Below, piece by piece: positions 1-11,746 of a stretch of 64,000 nt of DNA (position 1 is the stretch's first letter; every line of letters starts with the position of its first letter). Made by a program: the position numbers and the translations under genes. The DNA is taken from positions 124,001 through 188,000 of the forward strand of contig JALNQF010000001.1 of the NCBI GenBank assembly GCA_028456385.1. Reading direction: 5' to 3'. This DNA comes from Ophiosphaerella korrae. Its lineage: Eukaryota > Ascomycota > Dothideomycetes > Pleosporales > Phaeosphaeriaceae. The notes below the pieces were generated by a model, which saw only the letters and a program-made list of their open reading frames with translations, was not told where the DNA came from and searched no databases.

Positions 1-2133
1 TCCACATCGTCGATAATCTCGCTCAATTCAACGACTTTGTAGGCACTCGTTATAGTAACATCACACCTGGCGGGTTTTTCATTGGTAGCCAGAATGAACC
101 TACTATCATGACCTATCTTGGAAATGGCGGTGTAATCGGCGGTCTTATCACACTCAACGCACTCGACAACACGCTAACCGATATACCCATTACCACACAG
201 TACCAGGAGTTTGCCGTGCCCTTTGCGTCCAATATGGGTGACACTTTACAACTCATCATCTACTTTGGTCTGGCCATGTGTGTATATCCTGCACTCTTCG
301 CCTTATATCCTACTCAAGAGCGCTTGCACAATGTCCGAGCATTGCACTACAGTAATGGCATTCGAGCTGTGCCGTTGTGGGTAGCTTACACAACATTTGA
401 CTTCTTCTTTGTACTTGTCATCTCCGCTATCGCTACAATAATCTTCGTTGGGGTATGTCAAAGATTGTTCGTCAAGTCCTACTTTTGCTAACATAGTTTA
501 GGCTTCTAACGCATTTTTCGCACCTGGTTACTTGTTTGTAGTCTTCTTCCTCTATGGCCTCGGTGCAACTCTCTTCTCATACCTCATCTCTCTCGTTGTT
601 ACGTCTCAACTCGCTGCCTTTGCCTTTGCTGCCGGTGGCATGGTGTCCCTCTATCTCATCTATTTCATTGGATACATGGCCATTCTGACATATGCTCCTG
701 CATACAGCATTGATTCCAATCTCAATATTTTCCACTGGACTGTCTCAATTATTTCGCCATCAGCCAGCTTGCTTCGATCGCAAATGTTGGCGCTCAATTC
801 CTTCAGCATTTTATGCAAAGGGACTGAAATTCCAAGTTACCCCGGTGCGATGCATGTTTATGGCGGACCGATACTATACCTGACTGTTCAGAATATTCTA
901 CTTTTTGTCACGTTAGTATGGTGGGACTCTGGCTACCGGCTACCGTTTTTCAATCGCGAAAAGGGTCGGCAAAAGCATACAGAGGAGAACATGGATCATG
1001 TTCACGCGGCTGTTGCCAACGAGGCGTCACGCACAGAGACGAGTAAGGACAGCTTGCGAGTACTACACCTAAACAAGGCCTTTGGTGATAACCATGCCGT
1101 CAACGATATCACCTTTGGCATCCCTCAAGGACAAGTCTTTGCCTTGCTCGGGCCCAATGGTGCAGGAAAATCGTCTACCATTTCTCTGATCCGAGGTGAT
1201 ATTCACCCTTCGACGCACATCAACGGTGGTGGTGATGTCCTCATTGAAAACATATCCATCATCTCCAAACGTGCTGCGGCCCGTGGACACCTCGGTGTAT
1301 GCCCCCAATTCGACGCCATGGATTCAATGACCGTGACCGAGCATTTGTACTTTTATGCGCGAGCCCGAGGTGTCCCAGACCCCAAATCTTCGGTCGATGC
1401 TCTCTTACAAGCCACGGGTCTCCATCGCTTCGAGAACAGGCTTGCATCCAAGCTCTCCGGTGGCAACAAACGTAAGCTCTCCCTCGGCATCGCACTCATG
1501 GGCAATCCCTCGGTCCTACTCCTCGACGAGCCTTCGTCTGGTATGGACGCCGCTGCTAAACGTGTCATGTGGCGTACCCTCCTCGGTGTTGCGGCGCCTG
1601 GGCGCGCACTTCTTATCACCACACATTCCATGGAGGAAGCAGACAAGCTAGCTACCCGCGTGGGTATTATGAAGCGCAAGATGTTGGCTCTCGGGACGGT
1701 CGGTGCTCTCGGTGAGCAATACGGCGATGCATGGGTTGTGCAGCTCGTGCTCAAGTCAGCGCCCCATACCTCAGAGGAGGAAATGCAAAGCGTGAAAGAG
1801 TGGGTTGGGGGGAACATACCTGGTGTGCAGTTAGATAAGTGGGGTTCGAGAGGAGGTGGGCACGGACAATTGAGGTTCAAGGTCCTCAAAGCGCCCGAGT
1901 CAATGGTGGAGAAGAAGAAAAGTGATCATATGAGTTCGCGGCTCGATCTCAACAGTATTCCCGGCCTCATTCGACTACTCGAAACGAATCGCGATAACTT
2001 GGGCTTAGAGTATTATTCTGTGTCGCCTACAACGCTTGACGAGGTGTTCTTACAGGTTGTCGGCGAGGAAGAAGAGGAAGGCCCTAAGAAGAAGCGGGCT
2101 TGGAGCAAACCAATTGGGCGCCTCTGTTGTTGA
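1..2133 (+). CDS. ABCA-subfamily ABC transporter, 5'-truncated by window edge
   Basis: Partial gene: coding is open from the first bases to 452, an intron (453-501, GTATGT...TTTAG, phase 0) follows, and coding resumes 502-2133. The visible part is the second half of a full-length ABC-A transporter. At least five hydrophobic segments (between about 240 and 930) form the second membrane domain. They are followed by a nucleotide-binding domain with Walker A GPNGAGKSS (about 1150), signature LSGGNKRKLSLG (about 1455), Walker B SVLLLDEPSSGMD (about 1510) and H-loop TTHSMEEAD (about 1618). A single C-terminal NBD, the LSGGNKRK signature and the conserved tail ending TLDEVFLQV are characteristic of ABCA lipid-type exporters. 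The substrate cannot be told from sequence. The N-terminal TMD1/NBD1 half would lie upstream of this window. Confidence 0.93.
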
Positions 2134-5100
2134 GGTTTATGTTAGTTGATTTGTAACGTTCTTTCAGGCATATAATACTAATAAACTCATCTTGTGCGAA
2201 TTCTGACTTTTCATGTTGGGGCCCAGTTCTGTGCAGCACACCTCGTGAATTCCAGGATCTTTCGGGTGTTCAAATGGTACCCTGGTGATTCCATCAAAAT
2301 CCCAAGCATATTCCATGATCTAACGCCTCAAAAATGTGCATACTGAGGGTGTGATGGGCTGGATAAAGGCTGCCACGGGATTTGGAGTCGAAGGTAGATG
2401 TTGCATAGATTTATTTCCACTTTCTATTTCGCGTCTAGTTTCACGCCCCATCTTACTCTGCCAGTGCCCTTCAGTCCCTCCGTTCTCGTCGCTTGTTTGG
2501 TAGGCGGTGTGCAGGACACGTTGTGGGAGTTTAGGTCAAGTCTCGTGTTCGTTGGTAGGCTCAGAAGCTCAAGTAGGTGAAGTGGGTCGCAGTTGTTCTT
2601 GGCATGCTGCAATCTTTGCGGTAATGGGCCCTGTCGCTCTTTGTATGCAGAGTGATATTATCTTCGTTTAGGGAAAAGGTTTGGTGGGGTTGAGGCTGCT
2701 TGTTCAGGAACTGGAGGCTAGAGTGTTGCTCAATAAAGCACGTGGCGGAATGGGGCATGGAAAAACACTGTCGAGAGGTATACTCGTAATGGTAGCGTTA
2801 TCTATGGTTTCGTTCTGCGAATCTATATCAATATCATGGTGTTTCCCTCGCATGTTGCGGTATAGGCGCCCCGAGGAAAGTAGCATGGTATCTGATGATC
2901 GCTGCTACGCGATACTTGTAGGCCATGTAGTAATTCTCGATACCTGTGAGCTACGAGGATGCGGAGAACCTTTCTAGTTGCTGAAAATTTGATATCTTGA
3001 CATCCTGCGCTATAACGATGATGAGAAAAGGTAGGGTACTGCTTCAGCGGACCTCTCAAGCAATACTCGATCTCTATACATCTTCTTGAGAGCAAACTAA
3101 TTGATGGCCTTGTGTCGATGACAGCTCAACACCAAGAATTCAAGGACAGTATTCGACTTCTTCCTTGAAAGTTCAGCAAAAGCCAAACGATTCAGTGAAA
3201 AAGGTGAGCAGAAAGCAAAAACTTGTGCCAATGTCCACCCAAGGATGGAAATGAGCCGAAGCCCACCAGTCTTCTATTGCTTGATCAATAGAGACCCATG
3301 ACGATGATGTTAAATGACCGTTGGCCGAAAAATTATGCCGATGAGTTCCGGAGCCTACGATTCAGAGTCTAGCATTGCTGCTAAGAACCCTCTCGTAGCG
3401 AAAATCAAGAGAGAGGGGAGCTCGAAGTGCAATGAGCTGCCCCTCACCTCAGTGTAACGAATTCATGAGCTCGTACACCACGACCTGAGTGATTTTGCCC
3501 GTCCAGACCGGGGAGCACTGAAGAGAAAGAAAGAGGGAGGGAGATAGAGGGGTTTATATATGCGTAGAGAGCGAGCTAGGACGCTAGCGCCGCTGGAGAT
3601 CAACCGCGCTAGAAAGTTCCTTTCACTTCGGCGCAAGCAGCAGGCCACAAGCCGCAGGCAGCAGGCGCTTAGCGAGATCATCTGACAAGAATCATTATAG
3701 TAAATTGTGTGATCTGGAGGCGCGGTTTGTGTGATCTGGCGGCGCGGGCGCCAGCTGTAGAGGCGCGACGCGCCTTGAGGATTAGGCAACAGTGAACAGT
3801 TACTGAGCATACATTGTAAGTTTTGATTATATTATGGGATATTTGGCGAGATACTAACTGTGGTAAATATTTCTGACAAGGCTCCACACATCCACTGCTG
3901 AGTGATCAATATGGTGACAGTGGAACAAGGTAGAGACCAGAACACATATCAACAACTCCAATGTAGTTTGACGCAGAGAACATCACTGCAACGCTATCAA
4001 TCAATTCTAAAGGAATTCGAGTCTCCTATTAAACTATTCCACACTACAGAGTAGATATCCTAATAATCTCGGCTGTGAATCTCTGCCAATCCAACATGTC
4101 AAGTACTTGATGCAAAAACAGTCCACAACGACCTTTGCACAAAAGCAAATTGCATACTTTGCATAAAGTAAAGGTATACATGAACTTCTGCCTATTATTT
4201 CTACCGCTATGACGTATTGCTTCAATATCCTTTTGCATAGTCATTCACCTCCACGCCGGCAAAACCCCGGCCGGCAACCCACCAGGCGCCACCTTCCGAA
4301 TCATGTGATACAGTAGCTCCTTGGCATCACTTTGGGTTTATATAGGCCCTTTCCCCCCTCCTACCTACTTCTTCTTTTCTTCAGGTAAGTCCGACGGCGG
4401 CGGCGGCAGCAGCAATCACCAAGTGGTGGAAATCCGTCTAATTTTTAAAACAAAGCACACTTTTTTCGTTGATTTGTTCTGGCTTTGCTAGACTCTCAAA
4501 GAAGAGGTTCTCTCCTACAATTGGGGCTAGGTGTGTCTTGTGCATCTTTGTTTTGGCACGGAGTGAGGCGATAAGTTGATATAGAAAGTGCCTACATACC
4601 ACCTAGGCACATGGTGTACCTGCAAGAATAGCTGTATCGTGTGTGAGCTTACTCTCTTCTTCGGAAGTTTTCTTGAATTGCTTTGTTACATTCCCACGAT
4701 TGCTTACAACTTGTCGTGTCTTGCAAAACGCAGCAAGCAGCCTGAATCACATACCTGTGCCACAACCTCATAGATAGGCACGATGCTCAACATCTCACCC
4801 AAGTATGGGAACGGCTTACTGAGAAAGCTTGCTCAAGGATGTTGAGTACTCGCATACCTGCCTCTCAATCCCGTGAAATAGATCAAGGTTTGAATGCAAG
4901 GCTCCTACAGAGAGGCCCCAGCCGCACTGGTAAGTCGTACTTGTTGACAGGCGCCAGGAAGCGCTCGCGATAACTTCCGGTCGCAGCAAAGTTCACTTTA
5001 TATTCAAACAAGCAGATCTTTATGAAATACGGCGCCAGCCTGGGTGGCATGGCCAATGAGAGTTTCATTCGAGGGTATCTATGATGCGTTGCTAGAACAA

Positions 5101-5159
5101 TTGGTAGAGTATTCAATACAGGTGGGCTCTCTTCATCTCATACACGTGCTCATATCAAC
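2134..5159. other. Intergenic region, no supported gene
   Basis: Three kilobases between the ABCA gene end and the CFEM gene end, which converge on it. Only short overlapping open frames with no recognisable protein features occur. It holds a small repeat patch near 3630-3775 (listed separately) and a GC-rich, promoter-like stretch near 4250-4390, with TTTATATAGG at about 4337 followed by a pyrimidine tract. No convincing gene follows that stretch. Confidence 0.6.
3705..3774. repeat. Two near-identical 21-mers plus a GC palindrome
   Basis: Two 21-base copies beginning TTGTGTGATCTGG lie at 3705-3725 and 3727-3747, at a spacing of 22, with one mismatch. Just after them, 3762-3774 is a perfect palindrome (GGCGCG, one central A, CGCGCC). 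Nearby (3631-3667) are imperfect GCAGGCAGCAGG-type repeats. This may be a small decayed repeat or element terminus, but no coding capacity or target-site duplication was identified. Confidence 0.55.
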
Positions 5160-6281
5160 CTAGCGTCTCTCCACACTCCCATTTCGCGGCGTGACCGAAA
5201 TCGGCAACTCAGATACATGCGTCGAGTCTCCATCCAACTCCAGCGGACCCGTGAGCCCTTCATGCTGACCAGCCACCGGCTCCCTCACATGCCCCACAAG
5301 GCTGCTGAGATCCTCATCGTCTTGCTCAACCACAACCGAGAGTACATGGCCGCGCTTTCGCTTCAAGACACCATACCCATTGTCTGAGGTCGTGATTTCC
5401 TCCTCTAGGCTTCGTGGGGAGAGTGGGCTGACAGGACTTCCCAGTCCACAGCTCTTGCGTCGTCCGCGCTGAGATCCCGACCAGTGCCTACTACCTCGAG
5501 ATATATTGGAAGAGGCGGAGAGGGTACCTATGCCGGCTTGCAGGCGGTCTTCCGGTATGCCTGCTACGGCTTGTGCAGCTTTGAGGTCTCTCTTTAAGCG
5601 CCGGATGTACCAGCCGAGCGCGAGGAAGATAGAGAGGGCAAAGACAGACACACTGGCCGCAATTCCTGCTTTAGCACCTTCGGAGAGCTGATCCGAAGGT
5701 GGGAGGAGCATGAGGGACATGTCGGTCGATGTTGGCGTGCTTGGAATAGTAGAATTTGCGCCTGCTGACGGTGTCACTGAGGTGGGAATGGTCGACGGCA
5801 TTGCACTTGCCATGGTCACGGTCGGTAAGGTGCCTCCAGGATCAGGTGGTGGTAGCTGACGTATTGTAGAGGTTGGAATGAGAGTACTCGAAACCAGAGC
5901 AGGCATCATAGTTGAGGTCATCACCGAGGAAGGAGCGCCTCTTGATGTCGGTTTTTGGATCCCTCCGACGAAGCTGCTACTCCCTCCTCCCACCGCTCTA
6001 CAAGCGGTCTGCATCTTTGCGATTGTATCTGCTTCGTCCTTGTCATCGCATCCTTGCTTAATGCACGCCGTTGCTCTTTCAATGAGCTTCCCACTCGCAC
6101 AGTGGCACGAAAAGTCCGCCTCATTCGCACATCCGTCGCTCGGTATATTACTGATCATGCACGTCAAGGCGCATTTTGGCAGCTGTAGATCGAGAATTGA
6201 TATCTGGCGTATAGCAAGCGGCTGCGGAAATGCGAACGCTAGGCGGGTGACCAGTGCGAAAAGGAATAGTAGGTGAAGCAT
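5160..6281 (-). CDS. CFEM-domain, single-pass membrane protein
   Basis: A 373-residue intronless frame. ATG at 6281 is chosen because it opens a good signal peptide (MLHLLFLFALVTRLAFA); the five codons upstream begin with TTG. Mature residues about 30-95 hold eight cysteines in CFEM order: CxxxC, C, CxC, C, C, C. There is an Asp three residues before the CxC, where heme-binding CFEM proteins place their axial ligand. A long Ser/Thr/Pro-rich stalk follows, then one membrane helix (AGIAASVSVFALSIFLALGW, about residues 205-230) with a basic stop-transfer (RRLKRD), then a Ser/Arg-rich cytoplasmic tail of about 140 residues. CFEM proteins act at the cell surface in heme/iron capture, adhesion or host sensing. 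A TM anchor with a cytosolic tail, rather than a GPI signal, suggests a surface sensor or wall-linked protein. The exact role is unknown. Confidence 0.88.
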   Translation of the reverse strand: MLHLLFLFALVTRLAFAFPQPLAIRQISILDLQLPKCALTCMISNIPSDGCANEADFSCHCASGKLIERATACIKQGCDDKDEADTIAKMQTACRAVGGGSSSFVGGIQKPTSRGAPSSVMTSTMMPALVSSTLIPTSTIRQLPPPDPGGTLPTVTMASAMPSTIPTSVTPSAGANSTIPSTPTSTDMSLMLLPPSDQLSEGAKAGIAASVSVFALSIFLALGWYIRRLKRDLKAAQAVAGIPEDRLQAGIGTLSASSNISRGSRHWSGSQRGRRKSCGLGSPVSPLSPRSLEEEITTSDNGYGVLKRKRGHVLSVVVEQDDEDLSSLVGHVREPVAGQHEGLTGPLELDGDSTHVSELPISVTPRNGSVERR

Positions 6282-7772
6282 TTTAACCTGCTTCAACAGC
6301 AGATCAGTGCTTGGAAAGATGACATGGATTTCCTTTCTGATGGAGAGCGAATCTACTTGACTAAGCTATGTTGATAGATTCGAGATGGTGTATGAGAGCA
6401 TAATTCACGGCTTGAGAATGTGCACTTGTGGGCTTCCGCATTCTATCGAACTGCGCCCGCCCAGTCCCTCGTGCAACAAATCCATTTGGCAAGTCGTCGA
6501 TATGTGCCGGTTCGCACGTCGCATATTTGCATTATGCCTTTTGCGGCAAAAAGCGCCATGCTTTTGGAATCTTGAAACAATGGGAATCGATGATCCGATT
6601 GGTACACCCCAGGGTGGCATCCACAAGACACAGGGGTGCGTTATGCTATACTCAAGAATGTATTCCCACAAGGGTGCAGCATGGCGATGACGTTTCTTCA
6701 TGGAATTACTGCTAGCTCGCTTGTGTATCGAAGTCGAATCACATGCCATGGCAATATTCAGGAACAATAACCAACAACTTCAACCCACCACATCTACGAC
6801 AACTTAGCGCTAATTTGGACAGGAGATAGAAATACTCAGCGTAGCCAAAATATCACAGTAGAAGTGCGGAATTGAATACTTGGAGATAGTCATGGACAGA
6901 TGTACCTATATAAAAGCAGAGCGTTATTCTCTCGGTTACGCATATGTGAACAAGTTCATGCGGAAATGCTGCAAAACTAGCAAGTTCCCGAAAGGAATCG
7001 CAGGGGCTGGTCTCTACTACTTTCCACTTATTAGATCCAGAACATCTATTATACTTTTAGCAAAAGCTAGATTGAGTACATCTGGCTCTCCAAAGCTGCT
7101 ATAGTTGTAGGTGGGGATAGAACCCCTTTGAAGCCACCTAGTTGCGCAATTTTATACCTGTTCCTCGAAAATTTCATGCAAATGCCGCTACATAATACAG
7201 TCTCCTATGTTGGTAGTATCGCACTACTTTTAGTGATGTAACTACACACTTAAATTCTCCGATAAGTGCTCGATTCCGAAGGGCTCTGGACACAGCATAT
7301 ATTCGTGCTTTGGCTGCCACTCGAGATTAGAAAGAGATACTCATAGTTGTTGATTGCTACATAGGTTTTGCTTAGACGATCTGAGCAGCGCTCCTGAGGT
7401 CGGCCATACTTATAGTATCATGAGCTGTATCTAATAAAAGATAGCAATATTGGAAGCAAGCCTATAGGTGATATTTTCCCATGTTGTAGCTAAACTCGGT
7501 ATATAGCCCTAGTGACGCGTATAAAACTGGTTCGGCTATATAGTTGTCCTCTTAAGGATAAGCGAACAAAGTACTACCGAATTCATCTTCCTAAAATTAC
7601 TACAAAAGCATTTCACTTCGTTGATTGCCTAATCGGGATTAAGTAATCTTTATTCACAACTCTTCTCCAGTAACTCAGCGATGAATCTTTCGCACTTAGC
7701 GCAAACTTCTCTTCGATCGCCACAACATTCAACACCCTCATTACCTAAGCTTATCACGAATTACCTTTCATA
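6282..7772. other. Intergenic region, no supported gene
   Basis: Between the divergent CFEM gene and the orphan gene at 7773. Open frames at 6385-6767 overlap on both strands and show no codon or domain features. The stretch 7100-7770 is AT-rich. No RNA gene was recognised. Confidence 0.6.
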
Positions 7773-8519
7773 ATGTATCTCCTCCGTATCTCTCTACTTT
7801 TGATCGATCTGCTAGCGTTCATAATGAAAATCACGTTCGTGTTAGCTGCAATCCGGGGAATATGCTGGCAGGAAAGCGTTAAATTGTAAGATCCTGCAAA
7901 AGTTTATCTCCCAGAAGAACTAATACGATTTAATAGGCGCAAGTCAATAATGCGCAATGGAAAAATTCTCTACCGTACCATACCCTTCTCTGGCCGCAAA
8001 CCACGCAGAAACCCACCCCTCCTCCAACCAGAATCCCAGCTCGTTCTCTACCACCCGGCAACAGTTGTGCACAAATTCATCTACTATATAATCATGCAAA
8101 GGCTTGGCGAATTCGATCTTGAGGAGCGTATCAACTTTATGCCTTTCCAGACTGTGCCACGTTTTGCGGAGCTGGTCAATTCGCTCGTCAATGATGAGCC
8201 CTTACCCGTGATCACCAGGTTCCGGTTGAGGCTCTGGGAAGAGCAGCGCAAGAAGGCTCAGTACCTGTTGACGCTTCCAAAGCTGGTTGTTACGGCACCA
8301 GAGGATGGTAACCGTGCACCACAGCCCGGTGAAAAAGGAGGGAAGAAGTTGAATATTGTGGAGGGGTTACTTGCTGTGCCTCCGAGAACAACCAAAAGAC
8401 CTAACCCGGGGAGGGAGGAGAGAAAGAAGAAGAGGGCAGAAAGCAAAGCGAGGGGAGAGAAGAGAATGGTGGTTGGAGCGCCGGCGGTAGTAGTGAAGAA
8501 GAATGGAGGAGGATCGTAG
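7773..8519 (+). CDS. Orphan protein, two exons, hydrophobic N-terminus
   Basis: Unrecognised protein of 231 residues. Exon 1 is 7773-7885. A 51-nt intron at 7886-7936 has GTAAG donor, perfect CTAATAC branch site at 7920-7926 and TAG acceptor; exon 2 is 7937-8519. Without splicing, exon 1 runs into an immediate TAA. The split codon (TT|G) and the in-frame join support the model. Residues 1-32 are strongly hydrophobic (start MYLLRISLLLIDLLAF), so they may form a signal anchor or membrane helix. The middle is a compact region with FDLEERINFMPF and LRLWEEQRKKAQYLL. The C-terminal 70 residues are very basic (GREERKKKRAESKARGEKR) and probably disordered. It could be a small membrane or mitochondrial protein; no function is assigned. 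Confidence 0.62.
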
Positions 8520-11500
8520 ATAGCTATGGCAGCATACCTATGTTCCTGTAAATAGGACATAGAAAAGATTTCCTTTCTTTATTAGGTTAATAGTACGACA
8601 TTGATTACTTGTTTCCTCTTTGTTTTTCTCTAACCACTACAAATATCTTGTAGTATCAATTGCATAGAAGGTAAAGTCTTTTACACAGTGTGAAATATAT
8701 TTGAATCCTCTCTAACGTAAATATATACCCCCAGGTAGCTAAGTATTATTGAAATACCTAATTTTATAATATAATTCCAGTTAAAAGATAGTAAGATATC
8801 TTCTTGCACGAGTCAACTATGTCGTGTCTATTAGAAATAGTGAGGCAGTAGTAGGAGTTCGAGTGACTTTCAATGAAGTTAGACAATCAGGATTCAGTTA
8901 TTGAGAATTCAGAATTTTGCGTTCAGATCCCTCCGCACCCTAAAGCTAGCTACGCAGCTCTTTGCATCACAAAGCCACTGAGTTGAGCCACAATGCTCCA
9001 CACAACAGCACAGTACTACTACTATTAATTTATTAAGAAGGTAATACCCGAATCTATATATGCCTGTTGCAAGCAATATTATAAGTATAGATAGGACACC
9101 ACGACAACAATCGTGTTGTCTGTTTTGCTATAACTTGCAGTATCACTTCGCACTTCTTTTTTAAGCTAATTATATTCAAATTCTAAATCCAACCTGTGCC
9201 TTTTCCAACAAGTATCACGATAGTCGCTTGTCTTCATTGGTCTTAAAGCTCAAACCGTACAAAGTACCATTTCATTCCTCCGCTACAAGAAGCAGCCTTG
9301 TTCAGTGCAATCGACATACCAGTGGCAATTCTTATTTCCATTGCCATATCCGCGCGCCCTCGACCAGCCTGACGCTCTAAACCGACATCTCCTCTCTCCG
9401 GATACTACCGCCCCCGGCATCCAGCCTAGACGCCGACGGGAACGAGTCGCAGCGGTAGTCAGCCACTGCGCCGATTTCGATCTTCGCTTCTGCTGTTAGT
9501 TTCATATGTAGGCTGATACCTTCTAATATTAACGAGTCGAGATTATCGAGTGATGTATTGAAGTGTGGAGAGCATGATAATGAGTTCATTAACAATCCGC
9601 AGAAGTCTTGCATAATGTATTGCGGTCAAATTTTGAGTCATACAATGTTGGCAATTCAAGTATCATGCCGAACTTCAGCCGCGAATCATACTGGGTTTCT
9701 TTGGACCAATCGGTGCGCGAAGTCTGGTCGAAAACCAATGTACCCACGCTGTATGACGACAAGAGGATAGTGTTCCGATAATTGAGGTGTGTGGAACTGC
9801 GATATGTGGCGGCGCAGTGTACAGCTCAACTACAAAAAGTTTAACTCTGTTTCTCGACAAATATCTACTCAGCCCTGTTTCCCGGAGTAGCACAGAGTAT
9901 GACAAAAGAACCACAAGGCTCAATATCAGCACGGATGTTTCTGTCTCCCGTACCAGTCTGATAAAGTTGATTCTGTACTCCATGAAACACGCACATGTTG
10001 TGTAAATCATGCACCACGCAGTCACTACAACAGCTCTTCGAATCTTATCTCAACGAGCACATGGGACACACTTGGTCACTGGAAAGTAGCACTGTGCCAA
10101 GTTGAGCCGTTATGGTACGGTTTGAAATTTGGAACCGACGGTGAAAGGACAGGTAAAGCTTTTGCATGCAACTGTAAAAGTATCTAGTCGAAAGAGTCAA
10201 GCCATGCTCCTGGTGATAATGAACAATGTTGAAACCTGTTGGAGTACCAGCCTCAAGCACAAGAACGATTGTCTCGGATCCCTTTGAGACATTGGCATGC
10301 TTCTTTCGCACGGAAATTACCATGCTATCGGCAATCGCCTCCGTGGTAGCAGCTAAGAAGCATAGCAGAGAGCACGGATACTAATAGCCGAGAGTGGACC
10401 TGCTATATGCTGCACATCGCCTTTTACTCTACCATGATTGAAATAGAGCGTGAGATATTGAAATAAGCAGATGGTTTCCGTTCGTTTTGGAATGTGGTGA
10501 TGTACAATTTCTTGATGATGTTGCGGAATGTGGGAGAAACACTGCAGGGTGTCCAGGCGAACGATTGGCGGGAACGTGCCCTAGGCAATCGACACCAAAG
10601 GCCAAACCTACCGCTTCAGGAAAGTTGCATGGATGATGGAAGCACGTCACTCCCAGTGCCGTTGGCCAACCAATTATCTATGCATTGGGCGCTCGAGCTG
10701 CGAGACAACATTGCGCACCTTTCCTATTGGCTCAACGTGGTTGCTCAAATCGCCTTCATTTGTTTCCATAGGCTGCTACGAAGGGAGCGTGTGCGCTCGG
10801 GCCTTGATTACTCCAGGAGTAATGAGTGGAAAAGCCTGGGAAAGTTCTTCCTTCATACATATCGAAGTTTAATTGCCTAGCCTACCAATAAGCCAACACA
10901 AGGGAGACTTCTGCAGAGACAGGACATGGGAATCTCTACTTGACATCGACATGTAATGAATCCCATATGGTGGGGCGGCTTGCCAGAGGATCCACTGTGC
11001 TTGACTCACCCGGGTAGCGTCTCCGTATGGAGCTCAGAAGACGGGCAGCCGTACGGGTAGTTTCCAAGGATCCAGAGCTGTAGCTAGTTGCTCGTGTAAA
11101 CCAGCGACTGCGCGCAGTGTGATTGGTGCAGAGAATGGGATGTTGGTGCTGGTGTCGATCAGTGACACTTTGGGTGTACCACAACTACGGCCTTCTGAAA
11201 CTTGAAAAAGAACATCCAAGATGGACCCTGCGTAGAGATGATGCATGCGAATGGCATGATTACCGTGCACACACAATCTCCACGTTTGGTGGACCCGGAT
11301 ACCGGCTGGATGATAGGTGTCATGTTGGGCGCACGTTCAGCTGTGCCTGCGGTACCTTCCCTGGCCCCGCGATGACGTCGGAATTTCTCACAGCACCTCA
11401 AGCTGGAAAAAAAAGAAACAGGCCACCAAGCCACCACCCTGTCTTGTCCCACGGGATTTCCCAGTCCGACCCCAGTCATAGACACGCTCGTTTGTATCAA

Positions 11501-11746
11501 TTTTACCTGTGGTTGTGGCGTGCAACAGAAGTAATCTCCGGCAGCACGCGGTGCTTCGCAACTCGATCCTAGGTTCGTTGCTTCACCCAGAGCGGCGCCC
11601 GAACTTGCTATCCTTACCGACCCCGCCTCTATAAGTTCACCTCATCCGCACCTAGAAGTATAGCCCTCATACCTCTCCACTACACGGACACCACAACAAC
11701 GTGTCACTTGGCCGCGGCACGCTGCGTGCCCGCCACTCCGCCCAGC
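8520..11746. other. Intergenic region with AT-rich segment
   Basis: Over 3 kb without a supportable gene. About 8520-9240 is clearly AT-rich with many TA steps, unlike the flanking coding DNA, as in decayed or RIP-affected fungal spacer. The stretch 9300-11700 has normal composition and only short unconserved open frames. The last 700 bases must include the promoter of the trehalose gene. Confidence 0.55.
11373..11379 (+). promoter_or_regulatory. CRE/ATF-like TGACGTC site upstream of trehalose gene
   Basis: The bases ATGACGTC at 11372-11379 match the core bound by fungal bZIP ATF/CREB factors (AtfA, Atf1, Sko1), about 370 bp before the start codon at 11747. Trehalose genes are commonly stress-induced, so the placement is sensible. 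A seven-base match also occurs by chance, so the call is tentative. Confidence 0.3.

Noticed and set aside
1353..1889. 178-codon antisense frame in the ABC transporter
   Set aside because: Lies fully opposite the conserved nucleotide-binding domain; no independent support.
6405..6767. 120-codon minus frame overlapping two plus-strand frames
   Set aside because: Three overlapping frames on both strands indicate chance openness; no motif or intron signals.
11123..11572. 149-codon plus frame before the trehalose gene
   Set aside because: No protein features and lies in the expected promoter; overlaps an open frame on the other strand.
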